Below, one piece after another: positions 13,401 to 26,400 of a stretch of DNA of 64,000 nucleotides. The translations under genes were made by a program, and so were the position numbers. The stretch's first letter is position 1, and each line of letters opens with the position of its first letter. The stretch lies in contig SSBO01000012.1 in the NCBI GenBank assembly GCA_005281725.1, positions 10,402,975 to 10,466,974 on the forward strand, read 5' to 3'. The notes under the pieces are model-generated. The model saw only the letters and a list, made by a program, of their open reading frames with translations. It was not told where the DNA came from and did not search any database. The DNA comes from Wuchereria bancrofti (lineage: Eukaryota; Nematoda; Chromadorea; Rhabditida; Onchocercidae).

Positions 13401-16400
13401 TTATTTTCCTTCTATTTCTTTTATATCCTTTTTTACCATCTTTCTTGATTTTTTTTTGAACATAATTTTAAAAATGAATGAAATGAAACAAATGGAATGA
13501 ATGAGGATACTATAAAGATGATAAAATAAGTAGGAAATAAGGATGAAATAAATTTCATTTATTCTTGTTATTGCAGGGGATAAAAATGATATTTGAGAAA
13601 TAACTCAAATTATCAATAGGCAAAAACAAAATAATGATAAAGGTTTTCTGAAATTATTTGAAATGTTTTGAGTAGTTGTAAATCCATTGGTAATAATAAT
13701 AATAATAAAATACATCAAAAATTGGATTGAATTGTATTTCTTTGTTTGTTGTACTTGAAATTAATCTCCGAATGATAAGATATGATTAAGATAGCAAGAG
13801 AGAGATAAGATAATGCGATAATCGCTTTACATTTTTTTTTCCGATCACTTTATAGTGATTACATCTTTGTGATAATTGATTTTTCTTTTTCCTAACCACT
13901 AATTACTCTTCTAATCAATATGTTATCATTCGGATAATTTTGGATAACTGAACCGAATACATCATTTATTTGATCTAGTTTTGTTTTTGTTTTTTCTCTT
14001 CCATTGATTTCTTGCCATATTAAAAAAAAAGAAAGTTTGATTCTTTTTTCTTGACTATTCAAAATTTATGGATAATTTTCTCTGTCTTTTCTTTTTTTCT
14101 CTCTCTCACTTAGATGTGCCGTTTATTTGCCATTTGTTCCTTTTTTTTCACTAATATATTTGTGTTTTCTTTCCTTCTCTTCTGTTAACTAATTGCATTA
14201 TTTCACATTGTTCTTTTATATATTAAAAAAGTGCATAAAGTTTGTGTAAAAATTTTTGATTACCAATCATTTTATATATATATTGCCATATTATTGATTG
14301 GTTATTTTAATTTACGAATTGATATTTTAATTTGTTTGCATTTGCAACAAAGGGTAATTCTGAAAAGAGACAAAGTATATCAGTAAGAGGAGAATGAAGA
14401 GTAAATACCAAATGATTGGGTTAAAATTAAATTTGTAAAATTGTTAATTAGGCAATGCAAGGGAAAGGATTTTTGTCATTATTTGCTATTTGCTTGATTA
14501 TAAATTTATCAAAAAGGCATCCATGAATTTCGATGATTCATCTATCTTATCGTATCATTGGGATTGAGAAAGACTTGAAATTTCAAGTTTGACAATTATT
14601 CGATTAAATTGCCATCTACTTTTGAGTTCTCGAAAATTTTCGTAACTTCAGAGGGATGTTGTAATTTGATATCAGACTGATGGTGATAGGTAATAATATT
14701 TCGTTCAAGAAGGAATGATGAGATTGTCGCATAGGAGGCATTCTAACCTCGTTTTCGCCTCGTCTTCATTATCCCCTCTCCTTGCCACCCAAATTGTCAT
14801 CCTCTTCCGTGAGACCTCGTCCCATCTTAATATGGTTTATTTCGTTTCTCCTACCTTAAAATATCCCCTCCGGCTGTTCAAAAATGCTCCTCTTCTCAGC
14901 TGCTGTAATACTGTTGGAATGAGAGGAGGCCGGGAATCTCGATTTATGTCGACCTCAATTACTTTTATTTTCTTTGCTACTTGTTTACCTCTTTCATTTA
15001 ATTTCTCCCCTATTTTTAAAATGTAATTTCTTAATTGTACAAAATATATGTGTATTTTTTATGTTATATTATGATGAAAAGAAGTGTTACTGAAATATTG
15101 AACAAGTTGAACTTGCATCAGCAACTATACTGAAGTATAGTATGGTATGGTACCAGTAATGGTACTAATATTCTTACCATAATAAGTTTATGGTAAAGTA
15201 TGCATCATTAATTTCCACTGCATTACAATATTATAATTTGGTTGTCGCTATTAATTCTTTAGGTTAAAAATAAAACGGAACTGCAATTAGACCGAAGTTC
15301 ACAGCTTTTTAATATGTTTAATATTGTTTTAAATCAATTTTACATATTCTTTTCTAAAAAACGAGACCAACGATAGCTGATTGGAGAATACAACTTGGAA
15401 TGACAATACAGTAAATTAAGCTAAATCCTACAGTTTAATTTGTAGTCATTCGGAAGAAAAAACAAATGAGAGTTATAAATAAACCTGTTTATTAAAAGTT
15501 AACAAGATAATGTTTGATTTGAAACAATTAAAAATGAATTAAAATATATTTTGGAGTTTAACAGTTTAAAAATTAATTGCTTATCGTTTTAGAACAAGAC
15601 TGAATCGATTTTTCAAATGGATTCCGTAAATTTTGAAAAATTTACACAATTCCAAAATTTAGCATTTCGTAATGCATCATCAGACCGTAAAGGAATTTTG
15701 TTTTGCGGTTGGCAGGAGAGGAGGAAAAGGAGGAAGGAGTTGAGGAAATGGGTGAAAAAGGCAGGGCAGAGAGGAGCGGGATGGGGGGCAGGAGAGGGAT
15801 AGTAGGATAACAGGAAACTGGGAAGTGGTAGAGGGGGGGGGGGGGGGTTATGGCTACCGAAAGAGCTAGAACGAGAGGACAGAGCATAGCAAGAGGGTTT
15901 GAGGACAACCCATCGGGATTTTCACCCGACTCCGTTAAACCGTCAACCAACAAATATTACAACGACGGAGAGAGGAGAAGTATTTTGATTGAGCTGGGGG
16001 CAATATTTTTAGACGAATGAAGGTGTACCAACAATCATCAGTAGCAGTACCTGATGAGAAATTTTTGTCAAATGGTCTCGATGCTCATCATTTTCCTGTG
16101 CTGGTCAACAAATTAGTTGACAAAATTTCTTCTCTTCAATACCATCCTCCTCTTTCTTCCTCTTTCTCCTCGTCTTCCTCCTCTGATACTTTTTGCTGAT
16201 AACCTCTGAACAATATTTAGTGATGTGATACAAAATGACGATAATTCGATGATCATTCTCGTGCCTATATGAAATTGTCAAACAATCATTTAGTCGGCCA
16301 TATTGCCCTCCATACTCTTTTCTTTCTCGTCTCAATCTTTTTGATCATATTTTTCGAGTTTGAACGGGAGTTAGTCAGGGATAGTGGAAAAAAGAGAGGG

Positions 16401-18088
16401 AAAGGTTAAGAAAGGGTAATAGGAAAATAAGAAATGAAAAATCAAATTACTGATTACTTTTTCGTTTTAAAAAAAAAAGTTTCTCCTTTCATCTTTCATT
16501 TTATTTTCCTTCCTCAAAATTTTCAATTTCTCGCCTTCATTCCGGAAATATTTCAATTAAGTAGCAGAATATGAAGAAGCTAAAAGATAGAACAGAAGAA
16601 CGAAAGGAATTTCAATGTTTTTGAAACAAATCATCCACCGCATTAACTAATGACAACAATCCATCTTTTATGGTAGTGTCCCTCCTTCCTCTCTCTCATT
16701 CCTCTTCCTCCTCCACTACCATCGCCCTCATTTCGCCATTCCGTTGAACTTTACACAGTTCCTTTCCAGACAGCAATCATTTATTATTAATTTACCTTGC
16801 GAATCAAGAAACTGCTTCTGTAAACACTAAAATGGCACAACCCTTAAAAGTTGTTCGAAATTCATCAATTAAATGTTGAAATTAAAAAGTTACGGTTGAA
16901 ACGACAATATAATAAATCTTATCAAAAATAAAATCAACCTTTAATCTTCCACTGATTATTAAAATTAAATTACAAAACATTTCAGGCTTATAGAAATGAA
17001 AAGAAGAAGAATAGATGAAGGAAATGATGGAAATATTCTGATCACTTTATAAATCTTTTATTCTTTTTCATTCTCTTCCTTCCCCTCTCTCTTTCCCCTT
17101 CTTTCTCATCTTTTGGTAAAAACTTATGAAGATAAAAAAAAGAATACTGAAGATAAAAGAGGAAGAAAACAAGAAAAAAAAGATCTGATAAAATTAAAAG
17201 TGAGTTATTGATTTACAGTGAATACGGATATATATATATATATAACAATAATAATAATAAATAAATAAACAAACAAATAATACAGTTGCAATACAATGAT
17301 ATGTCTTCCTAATGTTGATGATTTTTCAAATGATTTAGCTGTTATAACTTCAAAAATGATTAATTGCTAGAGAGTTATAAAGAGGTTATTGTAATTTGAT
17401 AACAAACTTCTGAGTAAAATTTTAGAAGAAATTAAATTCAAAAACTCGAATATTTTATTCTAGCACTGGAATGCATTTTTGCACAGCGACCTCGATTAAA
17501 GTTACCATAGCTAATCCGAAACGATTCCAATTTTCTCGTTGTGTTGGCTTCGAAGCGATTGTTTGTTGACTATTTCGAAGAGATAATTGATTTATTGTAT
17601 GAATTAATCAATTAAATTACAAGTGATATAATAATTTTCTTTATTAAACGAAATTTCGAGTATATTTTTAGTTCATGTTGATCGGATTGAAATGCAAGTA
17701 TTTTGATGCATCTGAAGCGGATTTCCTTTCTGCGCTATTCAGTCTGTTAGCCGCTGTTTCGTTAAGTCATTTCTGTTATATTTTATAACAGACTTTCTTT
17801 TTTTCTTAACTTTTTATAGCAAAAAATATTTCAAAATGATGCAAAGAATTTGTCGCTGTCGGAAGTGATAACGCTGATGAATATTAGTAGGTATTTAATA
17901 CGATAAATATGGATAGTATAATTCACCTTAACTAATTATGGATTTTAGATCAATCTTAGGGTTTATTCGTGTTTTATTAGTTGAGATTATTATCGGTTAT
18001 AGGGATAAAACTTCTTTCACTATTTTTTTTCATGGATTATTTAGTACTGTAAATTTGTGATTTTTTAGATAATCAGTTGGTATTTTAG
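10401..18088. other. Intergenic region between zinc-finger and TMEM127-like genes
   Basis: This should hold the 3' UTR of the zinc-finger gene and the promoter and first exon of the next one. Sequence is AT-rich with T-runs and purine-rich stretches (12530-12830, 13190-13320). Around 14700-15030 and 15600-16350 composition is less AT-rich and there are open frames of 60-103 codons with no domain signal. Two small hairpins occur near 15125-15196 (one with a 9-bp stem at 15174-15196). No gene is supported. Confidence 0.5.
15833..15847. repeat. Poly-G run (15 bases)
   Basis: A 15-G homopolymer ends a GA/GG-rich purine tract that starts near 15710. Confidence 0.9.
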
Positions 18089-19908
18089 GCGATCTGTGCT
18101 TTAGTCAGTGATGAGTGGATTCGCATCAATGATAATAGCCGAAATGTAGCTCAGTTGGATGACAACAGTTCAATGCGCAGCAATAACCACTTGAGTTATG
18201 TTTCATCGTTTGCACGAGTGGATCGCTGCAAAGGGTTTATTTTATATTATTGAGATTTTGGGAGTGTTATGTTTTGTGACATCGGAACTTTTGGAATAGA
18301 TCGTCTCGTATCTTGATGACGAATTCATTCTTGTGGATTGTTGATTTATTTCTTTTGCAATAACTTATCCAAAGGCGTTTATGAAGCTCAAGCATGTATG
18401 AGCAATGGGGATGTATGACCACTTTGGGCTAGAGAAAGAATATAGCAGAGCAATATCCTGGTATATGTATGTGACCTTAAGCTGAAAAGAAATGGCGAAG
18501 TAGGAGATAGACCTTTTTCGGCAGATCGAATAGTAAATTTAGCTAATCAAATTGGTTCAAACTTTCTGCATTGTAAATTGGTGGAAACATAACAGAATAA
18601 TTCTAAAGAAGGATTAAAAAAATAGTGAAATCTTGCTGCAATTAATGATGTGTATGTTGTGAAAATGCCGGAAAAGTCTGTAATATTTTTTAGTTTTTGG
18701 AATCTGAACTAAGAATATTTGTACGGGAATCCAGGTTTATTGCCATATTTCATAACTGTTTTGGGTTTATAGGGTTGGCATTCGACATTTCTGGCGTACC
18801 GCTAAATTCGGATCCTTTGTTAATATGAAAAGTGTTTATCATACAACATACCGCTTTGATGGAAATGGTTATTCAGTTTTCTACCTAGTTTTTATCTAGC
18901 TTTTAAAATTTATTCCAATCATAGCACTTTAATAACTGTAATCGGAAAAAACTGATAAAAAAAGTTGTCAAATATGTGGTATTTGTATACATTTTGGTAA
19001 ATTTGCAATTTGTTACATGTAAGTAGTGAGTAGCACAATTTTTAAGTTTGTGTCGTAATCCATTCTACTCATTTTATTTTTAGCTTGGGATCTCAAATTA
19101 TAATTTTCTAGTCTTCTTTTTTTCATAATCCTGTTTTGCAGTGCTTATGGATTGTGTCACACCTTTGATCGCCAATTTTTTCTATGTCTTGATCGTTTTC
19201 TGTTTTGTTATTGTTGTAAAATCCACTTTGGCCTGCATTCTGAACATCATTTCAACATCAGGATTTCTTAATTGGCTTAAGCGAAATACAATCCTGGAAA
19301 TGAGTAGCAGTAAGCTATCCCTATATTTTTTGAAAGTCTTCGAGTGCATACTTTAGAAACTTTAGAAGAAACATTGGAATTTCAGTGATGCTGGCAGTGT
19401 TAGCGTGTATAATAATTCTTCTTATGGGAGCAATGATTTATTCGGTGAATCCATTTTCGGGTGTAACAGTAGGAGCAGGATCAGTGCTCATTGCAGTAAG
19501 TGGCGTTAGCTCATTTTTTGCTGCAGCGGTAAGCTTGCGAAGGTGATTTTTTTTTTATATGATAGTCTCAGTATGTATAATTTGAAACTCCACAGGAAAA
19601 ATCATTTTGCAGGAAGAATTCATACGTTTTTGTAAAGTTCAAAAAAGTCCGTAAATTTGCATTTGCCAAAATGTTTTTGTTTAATAAATTTTTGAAAAAC
19701 ATTATGATCCCACTTTAAAACATATTTAAATGTTCATTGCAGAAAATGTCGTATTGCTCGACAAAGGCGCCTTGAAAATCAACGTCTGTTATGCGCACGT
19801 TCACTTCGTTCATGGAGAGAAGTTGGACGTCATTCTGAGGACATACTACCAATCATCGATTTTGAACGTTATCTGGATTCGTGGGCGACACCAGTTGATT
19901 CTCCATAG
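18089..19908 (+). CDS. TMEM127: TMEM127-like multi-pass membrane protein (5' exon not found)
   Basis: Exons: 18089-18234, 18773-18867, 19142-19303, 19386-19542, 19743-19908 with stop; all phases agree and the visible part is 241 residues, close to the 238 of human TMEM127. It opens with AICALVSDEWIRI, which lines up with the human ALCTALAEPAWLHI segment. Three hydrophobic segments follow: about residues 85-105 (FFYVLIVFCFVIVV), 133-155 (MLAVLACIIILLMGAMIYSV) and 162-186 (an Ala/Ser/Gly-rich helix). The tail is basic, then acidic (DILPIIDFERYLD). Human TMEM127 is an endolysosomal protein that restrains mTORC1, so a similar role is inferred. Exon 1 begins in phase 0 after TATTTTAG with no usable ATG, so at least one upstream exon is missing; an open stretch near 17710-17760 is a possible source but has no good donor. 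Family call rests on segment pattern, not an alignment. Confidence 0.7.
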
Positions 19909-22441
19909 GATAGATCATTTTCAAACTTTTTGGTGTATGTGTTTTGATACTTGAGAAATATGGTAATTAAAAACAGGTATTATATAACCAACATTTTGAA
20001 TACTGAATAGTATGGTCAAGCGTCAGTCTGAAGGGAGTAATCTAGAGAAGCTTTTTGGTGTTAGTTCTTTCTGACATGCGGTCTTGTCATATCGTTATTC
20101 TGTTACCGGAAGATCTGTATAATCTTCGTAATTATTGTTTATTAGCTTTGAGCTTTTTCTCAACATAAAATGTTTTAGTTATTTCAGGATACTGAACCTT
20201 TTTATTTGCATTTGCATTAACATTCTTGTATGGTAGTGTATTTTCGAGATGACCAAATGAATTAAGCTTCAACTCGTTTCGCAACATCTCGATGCAGCCT
20301 TTTGGCATTTGTTGGTTAAGATTTGCTTGCTGTCCTAAATTTGATTGATATTAGCAGTTCAATGTTGTTGCAGAGTGGATTCTTTGTCAACTAGTCGCGT
20401 GACTTATCGGCTAGATTTCCATTTGTATCTAATGTATTCTGAATTTTTGCTTTCTTTTCAAACTTCATTTTCAGTTTTGACTCGTTTTCGCTTTTGTACC
20501 ACTTCGTTCTAATCACCACTAAGTCTGCTTTTTTGCGATCTTTTATAATCTTTTAATCGTGATTCAGCTTTAATGATGATATTGTGACGGCTGTTAATAG
20601 TTTCGTTTTTTTAAAAAAATTAAATAAAGGAGTTTCTTTGAAGCGCATCAGAAAAATTGTATTGCATTTTTCCTTTTTTCTTTTCCGCCACAGTTCTGTG
20701 TTAAAATTTTTGTGTTAATGTTTATACGGTCTAAGGAAAAAAAAACTTGAAATCGATTATCTCGATCAACTTTCAGTTAGCTTTCTTTGGTGTGGCATGA
20801 TAATACTCCATATTTCGTAAGAAATAATCACTTTTTCTTCTAATACCTGCTTTAATCATTTTACTTGTAAAAGTTATTGTAGGATTCATGAATGGCATTT
20901 CATTGCTGAAATTCATTTACAAAAATGTTCTAGAATTCTACCAGTTAGACGTTGCACCCTTGTAAATAATTGTTCATTTGGCAAGAAATAAACTATGCAA
21001 TAAAAGTCTCAATGATTAACCCTTCATAATTTAAATTTTTTTAGGAATTACATAGATTATAAATGTTATTTTGTGTTTTATGCTAATGATTATAATTGTC
21101 TTACGTAAATATCTGAGAGAAATGAGAACTACGATGCTAACATTTAAGCATTTTTCTCATTTAGCTAATTAATGAATTGATGAGCATTATCATACTACAG
21201 CGGCTTTTTATTTGCCAACATACAAATATTCGAGCAAAGTTGAAACATAGCGAAACTGCGTTTGCACAAGAGACAGGTATGTTCATTGGTTGCATTGCAA
21301 TTTTGAGAATTAATGCGTACCATAACAGGTCTTTTACTTCTTATGCTTCATTTATCATTATCTTTCTAAAACTGATCTCATTAAAAAAGTTTTCAAAAAA
21401 AAAAGTCAAATGCTCAAAGTGAACACTTCGCAAGCAACAAGCATCTGTGGTGTGAGATCTGTGAAATCTGTAAAAAAAAAAAGGAAAAAAAGTGGAAACT
21501 ATGTATATAACTAACAGTTCCTGAGTACACAAATTTCATTGGTACTGCAAAAAAATGAAAAACAGGAAACAGTAAATTAAAAGAAGAACCGGACAAGTTA
21601 AAGAGTTAAAGAAGCGCAAAGATTAGGAAAAAGGGGGGAAGATATAATGGAAAGTTTTTAAAAATTTCTTTCCCCTTTTTCTTTTTCCATTTCTAAGGAA
21701 AAATGCTTTCCTTTATCAATTATGAAAATAACAAAATATTTTTTTTCAAAAACTAAACTTTTCATCAATTTTACAAAATATAAAAATATCATCATGAAAT
21801 GTAATATTAAGTAGAAATGAAAATATTTTTCGTTTTGTTTCCTTTCTTTCCTTTTTGTTTTGTTTGTTTTTTTTTTATTTTTTTTCCTTCTTTCTTTTTT
21901 TTTTCAAATATAACGTACTGATATATAACAATGATTCTCTTCATATGCAAACAATAACTATTGAATTTTACCTTTCATGTAATACAGGAAACATCTTTTG
22001 ACAGTACATACGTAAACAAAATGGTTCCGGCAGATACAAAAAATTAGCATATTTCTCTAATCTTTTTTTTTTTCAACATAAATTTGGAAAAAGAGAAATG
22101 AGAAATAAGCAAGGATGCAAAGCAAATAAAAAAAAATTATGATCAAAATAATCACATTAAAAATAAAATTTTGTAGACAAGAAATTTCAACAGTGACAAA
22201 AATTTTCTCCATTGTTAGAATTAATTTTACGTATTGTTTTTCCTTTCATAAATATAGCATCAATAATTAATTATATGCAAAATTTATATACACTTTTTAG
22301 ATAGATGAAAATGAACAAAAAGAAGAGAGAAAAAAAGGGAGAAGGAAGGAAACTTTTAACCTTTGCATCCATAACCGTACACATTTTTTATCAGAAATAG
22401 TGATAAAAAATAAAAACAAAACAGAAGTATCATAATTAATA

Positions 22442-22508
22442 GTAATGGTAACAATAATAATGATAATGATAATAATAACAATAATAATAATAGTAATAAT
22501 AATATTAA
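22442..22508. repeat. Imperfect AAT trinucleotide repeat
   Basis: AAT triplets with GAT and AAC variants; the antisense Leu-rich open frame here is a repeat artefact. Confidence 0.8.
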
Positions 22509-23394
22509 TGAGATAGTCTTAACAGTGGCACCATAATAATTCATTCAACTAATAATTTGAAAGAAAAAAACAAGGGAAAAAAGAAGAGAGGAAAAAACTG
22601 TACAAACAAAAGTATGTATAAAGTGAAGGTTAAAAAGAGATAAATAATTTCGTTTTTTCTTTTCTTTTTATCTTCATTCATTAATGAATTTAAGAAAAAA
22701 AACATAAGATCCATTTAAATGAATGTTTATTTTCTCATATATTAGAAAACTAGTTTTTTCTTTTTTTTTTGAAAAAAGAAAAAATCAAAAACTTTCAATT
22801 CATAAATTGATAATGGCAAAACTAACGGGATTTGCTCTAGAAGTGAAAACAAACAATTTAAAAGATTGATAAATTTTTTTGTAAAAAAAGGAAAAATTCC
22901 ATAAAATTTGTGAAAATCAAAATAACTTTCTTCTAAATTTTTGTTGAGCATGCTGATTCATAGCGAATTATAATAATCATAATAATGACAATGATAATCA
23001 TAACACTACTGTTATTACGAATAATAATAAATATTACAAATGCAATTGATTCAAATTCTAAAAACCACTATCTAAAATAAGAAAAGAAGCAAAAAATTTC
23101 GTTTTCATTGAAAATTTCGTTTTTTTTCCTAGAACTCAATTTCCACATAGTTTACAATTATTTTGAAGTTAGAAAACAAAAACAAAAATTGATAATGGAT
23201 GAAATAATAGAAAACATTTCATATTTTCTATTTATATGACAACATTCATTAATTTGCAGTTATCAATTCGATATAAAAAGAAAGAAAATAGATGAAATTA
23301 ATTAAGCAAATTAGAAAATTCGTGACTTACGTGGAAAAAAAGCAAATTATTTACTTTTCTATATAATATTTTTTCTGTTTTTTTTTTCGTTACT

Positions 23395-23400
23395 TTTATT
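23395..23400 (-). terminator. Probable polyadenylation signal of the receptor gene
   Basis: An AATAAA on the minus strand lies about 40 nt past the receptor stop codon (23440) and is followed by T-rich sequence, the usual layout of a nematode 3' end. Confidence 0.45.
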
Positions 23401-23439
23401 TTTGTTTTAGCTTGTTTTAATAGAAGGATGAAAAGATAA

Positions 23440-26400
23440 TTAAACAGAGGACATTCGAGAATCACAATAAGCTGCTTGCACGGCTGACTCATAATCTAGC
23501 GGACACTGAAATTCATGTAAAAATGTCAAAGTTATTGAAAAAACTTCAAACTAATATATGAATGTCCATGAAACAAGAGAGAAAGAAATATAAGTGCTAT
23601 CTTCGATGATAAAAATTAATTTTGAAAAGGAAAATATCACATTTTTCTTTTTCTTTTCTAATTTAAAATTTTAATTTTGTAACATGAAATGGATGAGAAA
23701 TCAAATTTTAACATTTATATTTTGCAATTATTAGTTTAGAGAGATACAGGATTAAACTTCTTTTTTGAATTAGAAAAAAAAAATTGTACGGAAGAGGTAA
23801 AGAGGATGAATAAAGCGGACAGTATCAAACAACCGCCTCCTTGCTTAGATATAGATGATAAGCAGAGTCGGTTCTACTCTCATTTCGTATTACCTCGACT
23901 GGCTGACCGGATGCTTGATACAGTGACCGAGGACCATCTTCTCGGTACGTTTCACGCATACTGAAAAAAAGAACAAAGATAAAAAGATGGAATGTGAATT
24001 TGATAAAGAAAAGAAAACGAAAAATTGGATTGTTACATTTGTTCATGAGAAAAAAACTTCTTTAAAAAAATATTTGAAAAAATTCTTTTTGGTATTGAAC
24101 TTTCATCTGACCTTCTTCATATTTCCGAAAATTCTTTTAAATGATGCGCAAAAATCTCAACACAAAAAATTACTTTGCTTTTTTCCTTTTGTCGTCATAA
24201 GAATTTACTGTCGGTTTCACTTCTGAAAATTGAAATGTACAACAGTTTAAAATTTTTAATTTTTCATTTATTGAAAAAAAGTTAATTAAAACTAAACCAA
24301 AGATTAGTTCAATCAAAATTTCAACGATTCTTGTAAGTTTTCTGGTCTAAATTATCTAGTGAATTCGAATGAATCATACGGAACAAGAGAATCTTTAGTA
24401 AAACAAAATAAATTGTACAAAAAAAATGCATGATTAAAAATTTCAACTGAATCAAATCATCATTAATTAATAAAAAAATATTTAACTTACTTCTAAAACA
24501 AAATAAATTCTTTTTGATACAAAATATTATTAATAGTGATAGTGATACACCAAAAATTATCATCATTAATAGTGCCATAAACCAGCTTGGGAATGAACTC
24601 ATTGTTGTTGATTGACCACCAAATAAAGCAACAAGTGGTACAGTAATGCTAGAAAAATAAAGTAATTAAAATTTGTCACCTAATTTAAATTATAATACTA
24701 TATCATTTTTAGTACCAAGATGAGTTCGAAATTTTTAAGAATATTTTTAACTCTTTTTCATTTCAAAATATTTAATCAACTTTAAGCAAAAGAAAAGAAA
24801 ATTCCATTCCTTTCTTCTTTTTTTTTGTTGTGAATTTAGAAAAATTTCAATAAATACAAAATGTATACGGAAATGATTGAGAAGGGAAACAAAAAAAACT
24901 TACTGTTTACTGCCATATGTATTTTGAACTTTTAAAACCACTTGTCGATTGGTATCTGTATCAGATACCGGTGAAATGAGTAATTTTGCTAGATGACAAT
25001 TTGGTACGGTGTTATTCTGTGTGGTACTTTCAAATCGGAAATTTTGCCATGTCTGTCCAATTTGTAGCTCATTTTGATCGACCGAAAAGACGATATCACG
25101 GGGTAACTTAGGTAATGGTTCCGCACAATAATGGACCACAACAACCGCACTGTCTGAACTGGGAAGCTACAAAAGTTTTTTTTTTAAAAATTTTAATATT
25201 TAAATTTTCGGATTTAATAATTTAGTAGACAGAAACAATATGCAATTACAAATAATTATAAATAATATGTATTTAATAAAATTAAAGTATAGCTCTTTAC
25301 TAATTTACAGTTTTTTTTTTCCTTAATGAAAAAATAAACTTTTGCTATTTATATTTCATTTATATTTCAGATTTATACTATTTTATACTTTTATCTTTTA
25401 TCCAAATTTTATTCAAATTTACACTATTTAAATTTTAAAAATAAAAATAAAACACAAAAAAAAAATTATAAAAGAAGAACAATTTCAAATAATTTATACA
25501 TAGTAAAATGAAAGAGATGAAACCTTTTGAACGGAAGGTAAAGTATCTGATTGAGTTGGTGGTCCTTGCACTTGTACATTTAAATAGGTAGTACCAGGTG
25601 AATCAAGTGATGGTGAACATTCTGGTGCACCTTGTGATACAAATGAACATGCAGCACACCAGTACTGTCCCGAAAATGTATAATTTGCTATTCGTAATGA
25701 GCAAATTGCATTAAGACGCTAAAAATACAAAATAATTAAAAGAGAATACAAACTTACAGTTATATATGTGGTAGTGGAATTTAATTTAAAAATAAAAATG
25801 AAATAGAATTCAAAAAAAAGGGATGAAAAAATTTACGAGAATTATTTTGATAAATAGAAATGATGATGTAATGACATATTGAAAATGTGATCATAATTTA
25901 AATCACCAAACTATATTCACTTTCTTAACTTATTTATTAATTAAAACTATCCGTAATTTGGATCATTATGCATATACTAGTTAATGAAAATAGCCTTTTT
26001 TTGACTAAGCTTATTTAAAATAATTTAAAATAAATACATTTGCTATATTTCAATTTCATTCCATTGCATTCATGTATTAACTATGATAAGATTGTTCAAA
26101 ATGGAGTTTTTCTTGCCTAAATTAATGGTCAAATTTTAAAAATATTTATATCTTTTAATTAATGGAGCTAAAAAAGAAAATGAATAATAACAAACAATAT
26201 TAGTGCGCTGTTCTAATGGTGCTTCCTGATATTGCCCTTCGAAACCTTGTGGACAAGATGCATCAACTACCTGACCATTTGATTTTCTCAATTTCCAGAA
26301 AACAACCGGTCGTGGATTACCTTCCACTTGGCAACCTAAGTTAATCTGTTGATTCATATCAATACGATTGCCACTTTGAAATGGTGCTACATTTTGCATT

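Larger units (their letters stand above)
19909..23439. other. Convergent intergenic region, 3' ends of two genes
   Basis: It lies between the stop of the TMEM127-like gene and the stop of the receptor gene on the other strand. AATAAA-type hexamers occur near 20625 and 20986 on the plus strand, the likely side for TMEM127-like mRNA ends. From 21600 on the sequence turns into A/T homopolymer-rich DNA. No coding signal is seen. Confidence 0.5.

Noticed and set aside
14715..15026. 103-codon plus-strand frame
   Set aside because: No domain, no convincing splice or start context; residue use fits a CT-rich stretch.
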